Of a DNA stretch of 64,000 nucleotides, positions 27,085-36,980 are shown piece by piece (the stretch's first letter is position 1; each line of letters begins with the position of its first letter). The DNA lies in the NCBI GenBank assembly GCA_947492105.1, contig CANLMN010000008.1:98133-162132 (forward strand), read 5' to 3'. The position numbers and the translations under genes were made by a program. Source of the DNA: an uncultured Aquimarina sp. Lineage in GTDB: Bacteria; Bacteroidota; Bacteroidia; Flavobacteriales; Flavobacteriaceae. The notes under the pieces were generated by a model. The model ran no database searches. It had not been told where the DNA came from and saw only the letters and a program-made list of their open reading frames with translations.

Positions 27085-27786
27085 CTAAGTAGGTTCGTTT
27101 AACAAATCAAGGAAATCTACTGCCGTGGCTTCCATTTGATGCACTACTTTGTCCGTCTTTACAACAAGGTGATTATACCCTATGTACGCAATAATACCAA
27201 CTACCAACCCTGCAACAGTTGTAGTCATTGCTGTATAAATCCCTTCTGCAAGGAGTCCCATTTCTGCTTGTCCTCCACTCGTCGCTAATTTATGAAATGC
27301 CAGTACCATACCTATCACTGTACCTAAGAAACCAATCATTGGTGCAGCTCCGGCAACTGTAGCCAAAACACTTACATTACGCTCTAATTTATAGATCTCT
27401 AATCGACCTGCATTTTCTATAGCTGTGTTTATATCATCCAATGGACTTCCAATTCGAGAAATTCCTTTTTCTGTCAATCGTGACACTGGATTATCTGTTT
27501 TGGCACATAATATTTTTGCCTCTTCTATATTTCCTTTGGCTACATTTATTTTGATTTGCGTCATAAAATCTGTATCCACATGAGAAGCAGCTTTTATTGC
27601 AAAAATACGTTCGAAATAAATGTACACCGCTACAAAAAGCAACACAAATAGAATCCCAATAATGATGATACCACCGGGACCTCCGCTCATTAATAAACTA
27701 ATTAAAGAAACCGATTGTTCTTCGGTTTCTGTAGCAGCGTCTGCGGCTTCTTGAAAAAAACTTGCAAGCATTAAAAAGTTTGCCAT
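27085..27786 (-). CDS. exbB: ExbB/TolQ/MotA proton-channel family protein
   Basis: A 233-residue inner-membrane protein with three helices. The family core is APMIGFLGTVIGMVLAFHKLATSGG (about 149-173), followed by the third helix in YTAMTTTVAGLVVGIIAYIGYN. An N-terminal helix (about 34-54, GGIIIIGILFVLLFVAVYIYFE) is preceded by a short acidic segment. It forms the proton channel with ExbD and energises the TonB-like protein encoded third. Confidence 0.93.
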   Translation of the reverse strand: MANFLMLASFFQEAADAATETEEQSVSLISLLMSGGPGGIIIIGILFVLLFVAVYIYFERIFAIKAASHVDTDFMTQIKINVAKGNIEEAKILCAKTDNPVSRLTEKGISRIGSPLDDINTAIENAGRLEIYKLERNVSVLATVAGAAPMIGFLGTVIGMVLAFHKLATSGGQAEMGLLAEGIYTAMTTTVAGLVVGIIAYIGYNHLVVKTDKVVHQMEATAVDFLDLLNEPT

Positions 27787-27955
27787 AGGTTTAAATATTG
27801 TTTTTAAATCATAAAATGGTTCATGTACTCTTTTTGATATTGAAAAATGTTTAAACCATTTTGTTAGTTAACGTATAATCTTCCTTTAAATTATGATATA
27901 AAAATAAGAATTTAAGATCGTTCTCTTCAAATCAAATACAAAAGTATCCTTTTTT

Positions 27956-29425
27956 TTACAAGAAGAACAACACCCCTAAAAGTCCTACTACCCCTAAAAC
28001 GATAGTATAAGGTAATGCCATTTTTACCATTTTACCATAAGACAACCCGATAAGTGGTGCCAAAGAAGACGTCAAAAGGAATAAAAAAGCGGCTTGCCCA
28101 TTTGGAGTTGCTACACTTGGTAGGTTCGTTCCTGTATTAATTGCAATCGCTAATTTTTCAAAATGCTCTCTATCAATTAATCCATTTTCAAAAGCTTGTT
28201 TGACCTCTCCTATATAAACTGTAGCCACAAAAACATTATCGCTAATCATCGACAACACCCCATTAGCTAGATAAAACATCGCAGGCTGATCTTTTAAATC
28301 TAAATGTAATGCCCAATCTATAATAGGTTTAAACAAATGTTGATCATGAATCATTGCTACGATAACAAAAAACACCACCAATAAGCCCGTAAATGGTAAT
28401 GCTTCTTCAAAAGCTTTGCCCAAATGGTGCTCTTCTATTATCCCCATAAAAGCAGTCTGAATAATAATCAATGCCAATCCTATAAAGCCTACTGGAGCTA
28501 TATGTAATGCCAATCCTGCAATCAATAGGATCGCCGAAACTCCCTGAACTATCAAACCATATTTTTCCTTGTCACTACGTTTAGCATCTTCTTCTTCGGT
28601 ATAATTTTCTATAATTGTTCTAGCTATTGGAGGTAATTTTTGTCCAAAACCAAAAATCCCAGTAACTTCTAATAGTACTGTAGTCAAAAGACCAGCCCCC
28701 AAAACAGGTATTGTTATAGGCGCCATTCTTACAAAAAATTCAATAAAATCCCAGCCCATTTTCTCTCCAATCAATAGGTTTTGTGGTTCTCCTACAAGAG
28801 TACATACACCACCCAAGGCTGTACCAACAACCCCATGCATAATTAAACTACGCAAAAAACTTCTGAAAGATTCTAAAGTCTCACCACTTAGCTCTTTTCT
28901 ATCTAATATACCATCATGATCAAAATCTGATTCTGGCATAGAATGAATTTTATGATACACTCCATAAAACCCTACTGCTACACTAATAAGTACAGCTGTA
29001 ACGGTCAAAGCATCCAAAAAGGCTGACAAAACAGCTGAAAGAAACACAAAGAGTAAGGACAAAATTACCTTGGAACGAATCTTTGTAAATACTTTACTAA
29101 AAATATACATAAGCAGCGGTTTCATAAAATAAATACCCGCAACCATAAAAACCAACAGCAATACTACTTCCAAATTCTGAGACACTTCATGGTACGCATT
29201 ATGTGGCGTAGTCAGATTCAGTATCAATATTTGTATTGCCAACAACCCTCCTGACTGCAGAGGATAGCACTTTAATGCCATTGCTAATGTAAAAATAAAC
29301 TCCCCTATAAATAGCCATGAACAAATAGTAGGGTTAACGAAATAAATAATAACATTGAGAATTAGAAATCCAAGCATGGTCATTTTGTACCACTGAGGAC
29401 TATTTCCTAAAAAGTATTTAAACAT
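27956..29425 (-). CDS. nhaB: Na+/H+ antiporter NhaB
   Basis: A polytopic antiporter of 489 residues that expels sodium in exchange for protons, useful for a marine cell. It matches the E. coli NhaB sequence I remember over its whole length: NFLG..P.WYK-type start, [80 protein letters not shown], and [19 protein letters not shown] with [13 protein letters not shown]. About 12 membrane helices are visible. It is a single gene with its own upstream gap. Confidence 0.95.
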   Translation of the reverse strand: MFKYFLGNSPQWYKMTMLGFLILNVIIYFVNPTICSWLFIGEFIFTLAMALKCYPLQSGGLLAIQILILNLTTPHNAYHEVSQNLEVVLLLVFMVAGIYFMKPLLMYIFSKVFTKIRSKVILSLLFVFLSAVLSAFLDALTVTAVLISVAVGFYGVYHKIHSMPESDFDHDGILDRKELSGETLESFRSFLRSLIMHGVVGTALGGVCTLVGEPQNLLIGEKMGWDFIEFFVRMAPITIPVLGAGLLTTVLLEVTGIFGFGQKLPPIARTIIENYTEEEDAKRSDKEKYGLIVQGVSAILLIAGLALHIAPVGFIGLALIIIQTAFMGIIEEHHLGKAFEEALPFTGLLVVFFVIVAMIHDQHLFKPIIDWALHLDLKDQPAMFYLANGVLSMISDNVFVATVYIGEVKQAFENGLIDREHFEKLAIAINTGTNLPSVATPNGQAAFLFLLTSSLAPLIGLSYGKMVKMALPYTIVLGVVGLLGVLFFL

Positions 29426-29616
29426 AGGTTTTATATTAATTTAATTTTTTTTGATGTTTGATTCACAAATATAGAAAACTAAAAACGCCGTCGTATAAAT
29501 TAACCATTAATTTTACCTGCATTTAAACAGTAAGTTTTCAGGATACAATATTAAATCATAAAAAAAAATATCATATTCTTAAAATGCATCCAATATTTCC
29601 TTTTTAGAATATCATC

Positions 29617-30684
29617 TCAAGGATTAAAAATATTGCCAGATGAATGATTTCTGGAAGCTCCTGTCACACTTTTGAGACAGTTTGGCTCATCTCGTAATCG
29701 CAATACGCCCAAAAATGAAAAAATCAGTGCTTCTTTATATTCTACAACCGTCGGATCCGGAACAACAATCGTTGTAGAGGTATATTTCTTAATTTCTTTT
29801 ATTAAAAACACATTATAAACTCCTCCTCCGGTAAAAAGTGCTTTTCCTACACCTATAACATCCAGTTGCTTTGCTATTTGCCGAGCTATATGTATACAGA
29901 AAGTGTGTAAAATAGCAGCCTCGCCTGTAGATTCATATTTTTTTAGTATTGGTACAATAACCTGCTCCACCCACTCTAATCCTAATGACTTTGGTGGCTT
30001 TTTTTCATAATATGACAGCATTTCTAGTTCCTCTAATAAATCTGAAATCAAAGCTCCAGAAGCCGCAATCTCCCCCCTATCATCATATGCATACCCCAAT
30101 CGAGCTACTATTTTATTCAGTACAATATTGACTGGACATATATCGTACGCAATACGTTCACTCCCCATCTGCATAGAAATATTTGCAAAACCTCCTAAAT
30201 TGACGCAATACTGATACTGACCAAATAACAATTGATCTCCAATAGGTACCAAAGGCGCACCTTGCCCCCCCAATTTTACATCTTGTACTCTAAAATCACA
30301 GATCACCTTATAACCAATCAATGCAGCCAACTCTTTTTGATTTCCAATTTGTAATGTTACACCTAAAGCTGGTTGATGTAAAATAGTGTGACCATGACTA
30401 CAAACCGCCTCGATACTACGAATGTTGTTTTTTTTAATAAAATCTGAAATCACCGAGCCCAAAAACCGCGTATATTCCTGATCTAGAATCTTTAACTGTT
30501 CGGTATTATAGGTATAAGCCTCTCGCAATCGTGATTGCCAATCTAATGGGTATGCAATGGTCTCTGCATGTATAATTCTGAAATCCCAAGCATTTTCTTT
30601 ACGTAAAACACTATAAGACAGATCTATTCCATCCAATGAGGTCCCTGACATAACGCCAATAGTAGCATAAGAAAAAGTTATCAT
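29617..30684 (-). CDS. anmK: Anhydro-N-acetylmuramic acid kinase
   Basis: A cell-wall recycling enzyme of 355 residues that phosphorylates and hydrolyses 1,6-anhydro-MurNAc to MurNAc-6-phosphate. The phosphate loop GVMSGTSLDGIDLSYS opens the protein. Further motifs are CSHGHTILHQP, GGQGAPLVPIGDQLLF, CVNLGGFANIS and ALFTGGGVYN. I choose the ATG at 30684 (MITFSYATIGVMSG), the usual family start, over an in-frame ATG five codons upstream at 30699. The gene is divergent from the acyl-CoA dehydrogenase gene. Confidence 0.93.
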   Translation of the reverse strand: MITFSYATIGVMSGTSLDGIDLSYSVLRKENAWDFRIIHAETIAYPLDWQSRLREAYTYNTEQLKILDQEYTRFLGSVISDFIKKNNIRSIEAVCSHGHTILHQPALGVTLQIGNQKELAALIGYKVICDFRVQDVKLGGQGAPLVPIGDQLLFGQYQYCVNLGGFANISMQMGSERIAYDICPVNIVLNKIVARLGYAYDDRGEIAASGALISDLLEELEMLSYYEKKPPKSLGLEWVEQVIVPILKKYESTGEAAILHTFCIHIARQIAKQLDVIGVGKALFTGGGVYNVFLIKEIKKYTSTTIVVPDPTVVEYKEALIFSFLGVLRLRDEPNCLKSVTGASRNHSSGNIFNP

Positions 30685-30777
30685 GATGTTAAAATACATA
30701 TCTTAAAGAATAAAATCGTTATTATTAACTTATATTTGTATTATGCATGCACAATAACTACCAACCCACCTAGACAT

Positions 30778-31920
30778 ATGAATTTTAAATTATCTGAGGA
30801 ACATATTATGATCAGAGATGCCGCGCGCAACTTTGCCCAAACCGAACTCTTACCTGGTGTTATCGAAAGAGATAACAAACAGGAGTTCCCTCATGAACAG
30901 ATAAAAAAATTAGGTGATCTTGGATTCTTGGGCATGATGACTTCTCCAGAATATGGCGGCGGCGGAATGGATACCGTCTCATATGTAATTGCCATGGAAG
31001 AGTTATCCAAAATCGATGCCTCAACCTCTGTTGTTGTATCTGTAAACAACTCCTTGGTTTGTTGGGGTCTTGACACCTTTGGATCTCCCCATCAAAAAGA
31101 AAAGTATCTAACAAAAATCGCTACAGGAAAATCCATTGGAGCATTTTGTTTGTCGGAACCTGAAGCAGGTAGTGATGCGACATCACAAAAAACTACAGCG
31201 ATAGAAAAAGAAGATCACTACGTAATCAACGGAACCAAAAATTGGATTACCAATGGAGGTACTGCAGACTACTATCTAGTGATCGCTCAAACACATCCCG
31301 AAAAAAAGCACAAAGGTATTAATGCTTTTATTATAGAAAAAGGTTGGGAAGGCTTTGAAATTGGACCAAAAGAAGACAAATTAGGAATACGTGGTAGTGA
31401 CACTCACTCCTTAATTTTTAATGATGTCAAAGTACCTAAAGAAAATCGTATTGGAGAAGATGGTTTTGGATTTAAATTTGCTATGAAAACCCTTGCCGGT
31501 GGTCGTATTGGCATAGCTGCTCAAGCATTAGGCATTGCCGCAGGCGCCTATGAACTTGCACTAAAATACGCTAAAGTCCGTAAATCATTCGGCACAGAAA
31601 TATGCAATCATCAAGCTATTGCCTTTAAATTAGCTGACATACATACAGAAATAGAAGCCGCTCGCATGCTTGTAATGAAGGCCGCAGTAGACAAAGACAA
31701 TGGAGATGATTATGACCTGTCTGGAGCAATGGCCAAACTATATGCCTCAAAAGTTGCTATGGAAGTAACCGTAGAAGCAGTACAAATTCATGGTGGTAAT
31801 GGATTTGTAAAGGAATACCATGTAGAACGCTTAATGAGAGATGCAAAAATCACTCAAATTTATGAAGGCACCAGTGAAATACAAAAAATCGTAATTTCCC
31901 GCAATATATTGCGAGACTAA
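30778..31920 (+). CDS. Acyl-CoA dehydrogenase (short-chain type)
   Basis: An FAD enzyme of 380 residues that oxidises acyl-CoA to trans-2-enoyl-CoA. Family motifs are GAFCLSEPEAGSDATS, NGTKNWITNGG, GRIGIAAQALGIA and the C-terminal QIYEGTSEIQKIVISRNIL; the Glu of YEGTSE is the usual catalytic base position. The ATG at 30778 (MNFKLSEEHIMIRDAARNFA) matches the family start, and the 14 codons before it look like leader. A TATATTTG -7-like box lies at 30731-30738. A strong terminator follows, so it is monocistronic. It is probably butyryl-CoA dehydrogenase-like. Confidence 0.9.
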   Translation: MNFKLSEEHIMIRDAARNFAQTELLPGVIERDNKQEFPHEQIKKLGDLGFLGMMTSPEYGGGGMDTVSYVIAMEELSKIDASTSVVVSVNNSLVCWGLDTFGSPHQKEKYLTKIATGKSIGAFCLSEPEAGSDATSQKTTAIEKEDHYVINGTKNWITNGGTADYYLVIAQTHPEKKHKGINAFIIEKGWEGFEIGPKEDKLGIRGSDTHSLIFNDVKVPKENRIGEDGFGFKFAMKTLAGGRIGIAAQALGIAAGAYELALKYAKVRKSFGTEICNHQAIAFKLADIHTEIEAARMLVMKAAVDKDNGDDYDLSGAMAKLYASKVAMEVTVEAVQIHGGNGFVKEYHVERLMRDAKITQIYEGTSEIQKIVISRNILRD

Positions 31921-31952
31921 CTCAACTCAATAGTATTATAATTACGATCTTT

Positions 31953-31988
31953 AAAACCTGAACCCTAACCAAGTTCAGGTTTTTTTTA
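31953..31988 (+). terminator. Rho-independent terminator of acyl-CoA dehydrogenase gene
   Basis: AACCTGAAC (31955-31963) and GTTCAGGTT (31973-31981) form a 9-bp perfect stem with a 9-base loop, followed by seven T. Confidence 0.88.
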
Positions 31989-32005
31989 TTAACGCCCTAG
32001 TATAC

Positions 32006-32671
32006 ATGCTACACAAAAACACCTCCAAAGAACTAACAGCACAAATTAAAAGCCCTGTAGAAGAAAATGCAAATATGCTCTCTCATGCTTTTGGGCTCCT
32101 TCTATTTGTGATAACTATTCCCTTCTTAATACGCAAAGCTCAAATAGCAAATGATCATTGGGTATTTTGCGGCACATTACTTTATGGAGTTTCTTTACTC
32201 ATGGTATATACTTCATCTACTTTGTATCACAAAAGCAAACAACTGGTCGCTAGAAAAAAACTACGCATTTTTGATCATATAAGCATTTACTTTTTAATTG
32301 CTGGCACGTACACACCTTTTATCCTAAAATATCTTCAGAACACAACAGGTTGGATCACGCTAATTGCCTTATGGAGCACAGTACTTTTGGGTAGTATATT
32401 CAAATTATTTTTCACTCATAAATTCAACCTCTTTTCTACATTAGCCTATCTCGCCATGGGGTGGGCTGCTGTTTTTATTGCAAAACCACTATACGACATA
32501 GCTCCCACTCCCTGTATTATTTGGATTGGCGTGGGTGGAGTATTCTATACTATTGGCACTTTTTTCTATTTGAAGAAGAATTTATTTTTGGGGCATTTTA
32601 TCTGGCATCTTTTTGTACTTGGAGGCAGTATCTCACATTTTATTGCTGTTTGGAGTTGTTTTAAAAACTAA
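32006..32671 (+). CDS. TrhA / hemolysin III family (PAQR) membrane protein
   Basis: A seven-helix membrane protein of 221 residues of the PAQR superfamily, linked in bacteria to membrane fluidity control (TrhA) and historically to hemolysin III. The conserved Ser/His pattern is present: ANMLSHAFGLLLF at the first helix, YTSSTLYHKSKQ (a conserved S..YH), DHISIYFLIAGTYTPF, and a late GHFIWHLFVLGGSISHF with the metal-type His pair. The length is normal. The gene starts 18 bases after a strong terminator, so it has its own promoter. Confidence 0.88.
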   Translation: MLHKNTSKELTAQIKSPVEENANMLSHAFGLLLFVITIPFLIRKAQIANDHWVFCGTLLYGVSLLMVYTSSTLYHKSKQLVARKKLRIFDHISIYFLIAGTYTPFILKYLQNTTGWITLIALWSTVLLGSIFKLFFTHKFNLFSTLAYLAMGWAAVFIAKPLYDIAPTPCIIWIGVGGVFYTIGTFFYLKKNLFLGHFIWHLFVLGGSISHFIAVWSCFKN

Positions 32672-32689
32672 AACCACTATTAAACTAAA

Positions 32690-32840
32690 ATGTACTTGTA
32701 AGCCCAAAATAATGGAATTATTTTCCGCTAGTTTGAACTATAGAATTTAAGCATAGTTGCGGCTCTGGTTTAGTTTTCTGGTGAAAAAACAGTAGAAAAA
32801 GAACCGAAATATTAGCCTGTAATTATTTTTAAAATGGCAT
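32690..32840 (+). repeat. Dispersed intergenic repeat, family A copy 3
   Basis: This copy sits between two converging genes. Blocks shared with other A copies are CCCAAAATAATGGAATTATTTT, TTTGAACTATAGAATTTAAG, CATAGTTGCGGCTCTGGTTT, CTGGTGAAAAAA, GAAAAAGAACCG and TTAGCCTGTAATTATTTTTAAAATGG (each within a longer gapped alignment). The last block also appears complemented at 63866-63895. Confidence 0.65.
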
Positions 32841-32848
32841 TATTGGAT

Positions 32849-33304
32849 TTAAAGTCTATAAGCGGCTTTTGCTCGTTCTATTTGTTCTTTTTCGGTTGTA
32901 TCAGGATAGAGCATATATCGCGGAGCTATGATAGGCTTTATCTGCAAAGGACTAATTTTAGTAATGCTTGCAAACGGAAATTTTCCTGCCGTCATCCGAA
33001 GCAAAACAGCCTCCATTTCAGAAAAATTATCATCACTTTTTTCTATAACCTCAGCTTCACCTTTTATCTGAAACCCCTTTTGTACCAAAATATCAATAAA
33101 ACTTATACAAACACTCGCTTTTGCTTTTGCCTTGATATTTGATACGGTTTGTGGCGATGCTATATTCGCTATGATAATACTATTCTCTATGTAAGTAAAG
33201 ATCTCTTTTGGAGAAACATTTGGCATTCCATCTTCAGCAACCGTTGCCAACCAACAAAGGACACTTTTGTCCATGACTATTTTATGTTCTCCTGAGAGTT
33301 TCAC
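32849..33304 (-). CDS. Pyridoxamine 5'-phosphate oxidase-like flavin-binding protein
   Basis: A split-barrel protein of 151 residues related to PNPOx. The N-terminal CWLATVAEDGMPNVSPKEIF segment is typical of the PNPOx-like flavin-binding superfamily. The middle includes NIKAKAKASVCISFID and LVQKGFQIKGEAEVIE. Members bind FMN, F420 or heme, and many have unknown substrates. The gene stands alone, convergent with the TrhA-like gene and separated from it by a family A repeat. A specific activity cannot be given. Confidence 0.8.
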   Translation of the reverse strand: MKLSGEHKIVMDKSVLCWLATVAEDGMPNVSPKEIFTYIENSIIIANIASPQTVSNIKAKAKASVCISFIDILVQKGFQIKGEAEVIEKSDDNFSEMEAVLLRMTAGKFPFASITKISPLQIKPIIAPRYMLYPDTTEKEQIERAKAAYRL

Positions 33305-33383
33305 GAAAGTATTTGAATTATAGAATCTCTAAATTTTATGCTCAAAAAAAGCTAACCAACTTTTGGGTAACAAAGCAGATATC

Positions 33384-34460
33384 CTAAAAAATATCACTAT
33401 TCTCTTTGAGTCGCTCCGTATTGTCTACCAATTGTAGCTCATCAATAATCTTTTGAATATCTCCATCGATGATATTACCTAAATCATACAATGTCAAACC
33501 AATACGATGATCAGTTACACGTCCTTGCGGATAATTATATGTCCGTATTTTTGCAGAACGGTCTCCTGTAGAAACCATACTTTTTCGTTTTTCGGAGTCA
33601 GCTGCCTGTTTTTTGGCCAATTCCATTTCATACAACCGTGAGCGGAGTACTTTTAATGCTTTTTCTAAATTTTTGTGAGAAGATTTTTGATCCTGGCAAC
33701 TCACAATCATCCCTGTTGGTTCATGATGTAACTTAATTGCCGAATAGGTTGTGTTTACAGATTGTCCTCCTGGACCAGTTGAGGTTGTACGCTCAATACG
33801 AACCTCCTTCATATCCAACTCTACATCAAACTCCTCTGCCTCTGGCAGTACAATTACAGAAGCGGCGCTGGTATGAACACGACCCTGAGTCTCCGTTTGC
33901 GGCACTCTTTGTACACGGTGCACTCCTGCTTCAAACTTGAGTGTTCCATACACATCTTCTCCACTAACCTCAAAAATCACCTCTTTGAAACCACCACTAG
34001 TCCCTTCGTTTGTATCTACCACACTTGTCTTCCAGCCTTTGTCATCACAGTATTTGGTATACATACGGAACAAATCACCTGCAAAGATGCTTGCCTCATC
34101 ACCTCCTGCTCCTGCACGTATCTCTACCAAACAGTTTTTGGCATCTTCAGGATCTTTGGGCACTAACATGAATTTTATTTTTTCTTCTAGAGCTGGCAAG
34201 GCCTCTTTTGCCTCTTCCATTTGCATTTTGGCCATATCTACCATTTCTGCATCGCTGCCATCTGCAAGAATCTCTTCTGCTTCTTTTATATTATCTGTCA
34301 ATTCGATATACGTATCTCGAATATCCATTAACGCTTTGAGATCTTTGTATTCCTTATTAAGAGCTATATAACGCTTTTGATCTGCAATGATATCTGGTTG
34401 AATGATTAAATCATTAACTTCATCAAATTTCTGCTTTACGATATTGAGTTTTTCTAACAT
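33384..34460 (-). CDS. prfA: Peptide chain release factor 1
   Basis: A class I release factor of 358 residues that ends translation at UAA and UAG. The GGQ loop is in [12 protein letters not shown] (GGQ at 231-233). The stop-codon-reading tripeptide is PQT (187-189, in [13 protein letters not shown]), the P-x-T of RF1 and not the SPF of RF2. Other motifs are [18 protein letters not shown] and [17 protein letters not shown]. It is divergent from the msrA-like gene, with a gap of only about 75 bases. Confidence 0.97.
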   Translation of the reverse strand: MLEKLNIVKQKFDEVNDLIIQPDIIADQKRYIALNKEYKDLKALMDIRDTYIELTDNIKEAEEILADGSDAEMVDMAKMQMEEAKEALPALEEKIKFMLVPKDPEDAKNCLVEIRAGAGGDEASIFAGDLFRMYTKYCDDKGWKTSVVDTNEGTSGGFKEVIFEVSGEDVYGTLKFEAGVHRVQRVPQTETQGRVHTSAASVIVLPEAEEFDVELDMKEVRIERTTSTGPGGQSVNTTYSAIKLHHEPTGMIVSCQDQKSSHKNLEKALKVLRSRLYEMELAKKQAADSEKRKSMVSTGDRSAKIRTYNYPQGRVTDHRIGLTLYDLGNIIDGDIQKIIDELQLVDNTERLKENSDIF

Positions 34461-34536
34461 GTGCTTTTGGGCTATATGGTTTGCAAAATTAAGGATTTTT
34501 TATTGAAGAACAATTGTATTATTTTTAAGCAAAAAA

Positions 34537-35034
34537 ATAAACATCAAAGATCTCACAAAAATAGGACTAGGTGGCGGGTGTCATTGGTGCACCGAAGCTG
34601 TTTTTCAATCATTGAAAGGCGTGTTTTTTGTACAACAAGGCTACATAGCCAGCACAGGAACTGCAACTGATTTTTCTGAAGCCGTAATTATACACTACGA
34701 TCCCCATCAAATTACTCTTCATGACTTAATTGAAATTCATTTACTAACACATAAAAGCACTTCTAATCATTCTTTCAGAAAAAAATACCGAAGTGCCATA
34801 TACCATTTTACAGAAACACAACAACAAGAAATTGAAGTATGCGTTTCCTTATTTCGCAAAGAGTCAAAAAATCAACTAATAACACAGGTTTTAAAATTCC
34901 ATACTTTTAAACCTTCAAGAGATTCGCTTCTGAACTATTATAAAAAAAATCCTAATAAACCATTTTGCGAACGTTATATTACTCCTAAGCTAGAATTTTT
35001 GAAATCCAAATACGAAAAAAAAGTACGATTCTAA
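34537..35034 (+). CDS. msrA: Peptide-methionine (S)-S-oxide reductase with no canonical start codon
   Basis: The enzyme repairs oxidised methionine. The frame contains GLGGGCHWCTEAVFQSLKGV (active-site Cys in GGCHWC), GYIASTGT, SEAVIIHYDP and HKSTSNHSFRKKYRSAIY, all typical of MsrA, and ends normally at 35034. No ATG, GTG or TTG lies in frame between the upstream TGA (34504) and the active site; the first is TTG 34612, after the catalytic Cys. I set the start at ATA 34537 (reading INIKDLTKIGLGGG), which is where relatives place ATG; ATT at 34513 is another option. Either a rare start codon is used or the gene has lost its start. Confidence 0.75.
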   Translation: MNIKDLTKIGLGGGCHWCTEAVFQSLKGVFFVQQGYIASTGTATDFSEAVIIHYDPHQITLHDLIEIHLLTHKSTSNHSFRKKYRSAIYHFTETQQQEIEVCVSLFRKESKNQLITQVLKFHTFKPSRDSLLNYYKKNPNKPFCERYITPKLEFLKSKYEKKVRF

Positions 35035-36216
35035 TTATGAATATTCATAAGTACCAAACTCACTAGTAATCGTAAGTTTCTTCTCATCACTAGCTTCTAC
35101 CCTACCAACAATTTGCGCATCTACACCAAAACTTTGGGAAATTGCAATCAAGTCTTCTGCTATCTCCGGCGCTACATACAGCTCCATACGATGCCCCATA
35201 TTAAAAACCTGATACATCTCTTTCCAGTCAGTTCCAGAATTTTCTTGTATCAATTTAAACAATGGAGGTACTGCAAACAAATGATCCTTTATAATATGTA
35301 AATTATCTATAAAATGCAGAATTTTGGTTTGTGCCCCACCACTACAATGTACCATACCATGTAAGGTATCACTTTTATACTTAGAAAGAATTTTTTTAAT
35401 TATTGGAGCATAGGTTCTTGTTGGCGAAAGCACTAATTTTCCTGCATCAATAGGAGCACCTGTTACCGTATCGGTAAGACCTGTTTTTCCGGAGTACACC
35501 AGATCTTCTGGCACGGCTGCATCATAACTCTCTGGATATTTTGAAGCTAAATCTTTGGAAAACACGTCATGTCTAGCAGAAGTGAGACCATTACTCCCCA
35601 TACCTCCATTATATTCCGTTTCATAATTTGCTTGTCCGTAAGAAGCCAAACCAACGATTACATCACCTGGTTTGATATTGGCATTATCAATAACCTCACT
35701 ACGTTTCATACGAGCGGTTACTGTAGAATCCACTATAATCGTCCGCACTAAATCTCCGACATCTGCGGTCTCTCCCCCTGTAGAATGAATCTCTACTCCA
35801 AAACGCTTGAGATCTTCTAACAACTCTTCTGTACCATTAATAATAGCAGAAATAACTTCTCCTGGTATGAGATTTTTATTACGTCCAATGGTTGATGATA
35901 ATATAATGTTATCAGTAGCACCAACACAAAGTAAATCATCAATATTCATGATAAGTGCATCTTGTGCGATACCCTTCCATACAGATAGATCTCCTGTCTC
36001 TTTCCAATACATATAAGCAAGTGATGATTTAGTCCCAGCCCCATCCGCATGCATTACCAAACAATGCTCTGTATCTCCAGTAAGATGATCAGGAACAATC
36101 TTACAAAATGCCTTTGGAAATAATCCCTTATCGACATTCTTAATTGCATTATGTACATCTTCTTTACCAGCAGAAACACCTCTTTGCGCATAGCGCTTAC
36201 TCACTTCTTGACTCAT
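35035..36216 (-). CDS. purM: Phosphoribosylformylglycinamidine cyclo-ligase
   Basis: The fifth step of purine synthesis, closing FGAM to AIR with ATP. The protein has 393 residues and is of the longer Bacteroidota form. Visible are YAQRGVSAGKEDVHNAI, the metal/ATP segment DGAGTKSSLAYMYW, IAQDALIMNIDDLLCVGA, the STGGETADVGDLV loop and MVHCSGGAQTKILHF. Its stop codon abuts the msrA stop, so the two converge with no gap. It is the first gene downstream of a 764-base gap on the minus strand. Confidence 0.95.
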   Translation of the reverse strand: MSQEVSKRYAQRGVSAGKEDVHNAIKNVDKGLFPKAFCKIVPDHLTGDTEHCLVMHADGAGTKSSLAYMYWKETGDLSVWKGIAQDALIMNIDDLLCVGATDNIILSSTIGRNKNLIPGEVISAIINGTEELLEDLKRFGVEIHSTGGETADVGDLVRTIIVDSTVTARMKRSEVIDNANIKPGDVIVGLASYGQANYETEYNGGMGSNGLTSARHDVFSKDLASKYPESYDAAVPEDLVYSGKTGLTDTVTGAPIDAGKLVLSPTRTYAPIIKKILSKYKSDTLHGMVHCSGGAQTKILHFIDNLHIIKDHLFAVPPLFKLIQENSGTDWKEMYQVFNMGHRMELYVAPEIAEDLIAISQSFGVDAQIVGRVEASDEKKLTITSEFGTYEYS

Positions 36217-36980
36217 AGTTGTGACTTTGATTACCTATTAGAGTACAAAGATACTAGAATAAGTCATGTTGGAAAAAACTAGGGTCAAAAACCCCACTAA
36301 TTTTTACTTGAAAAGAGCAGAAAGCATTCTTTTTGAATTTTTTAACACAAAAAAACAGCTCCAAATTCCTATCCCAAATATTAAGACTTATTGAAGCTTA
36401 AATTAACAATTTCTTAACCCAAAAGAAATCAGGCAATTACAACAAATATGAGAAAAAAAAATGAAAAAACCTAGTAAAATACCATTTTATTTTTTTATAA
36501 AACGTTAGCTATCAAACTATAGAATATGAAAAACCTCTTTAGTTTTGACGCTCACTCAAACCAATTTTAACTATGAAACTCACAAATCAATCACATATCC
36601 TAAAGCAACGGACAACATAGGTGCATCCGCAGACACTTACATACATACTGTTCCACTTTACACTTTTTCAGTATACGGAATGTGTCCTAGAAATCTACTA
36701 AAACCATAGACCTTAGAACTATCATTTAATATCTTTTGTATTTATAAAAAAGTACAAGGTTATAAACTTGTTCTAAATTCTCGAACAGTACTGTAAAAGA
36801 ATATTTCTTTTGTAATCATGTAGGTATCTCACCATTATTAATTCAAAAATGACACTGGAATTATCGCCTATTAATCAAATAGGTAAGGTCTTCTATTGCC
36901 AAATCACAAAAATAACAAACCAATTTAAGTATAACTACTGCAAGACTTAAAACTTGTAGCACATCTAAAAACAAAGTTCA
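36217..36980. other. Divergent intergenic region
   Basis: This is 764 AT-rich bases between purM and the adenylation/reductase fusion gene. No RNA gene or copy of repeat families A-D is recognised. A frame at about 36573-36708 reads YETHKSITYPKATDN and later VPLYTFSVYGMCPRN, which is faintly protein-like but has no start and no known domain; it may be a decayed fragment. The promoters of both divergent genes must be here. Confidence 0.4.

Noticed and set aside
34461-34670. GTG-started ORF running into msrA in another frame
   Set aside because: It has no protein-like features and overlaps the MsrA active-site coding sequence, whose frame is clearly the real one.
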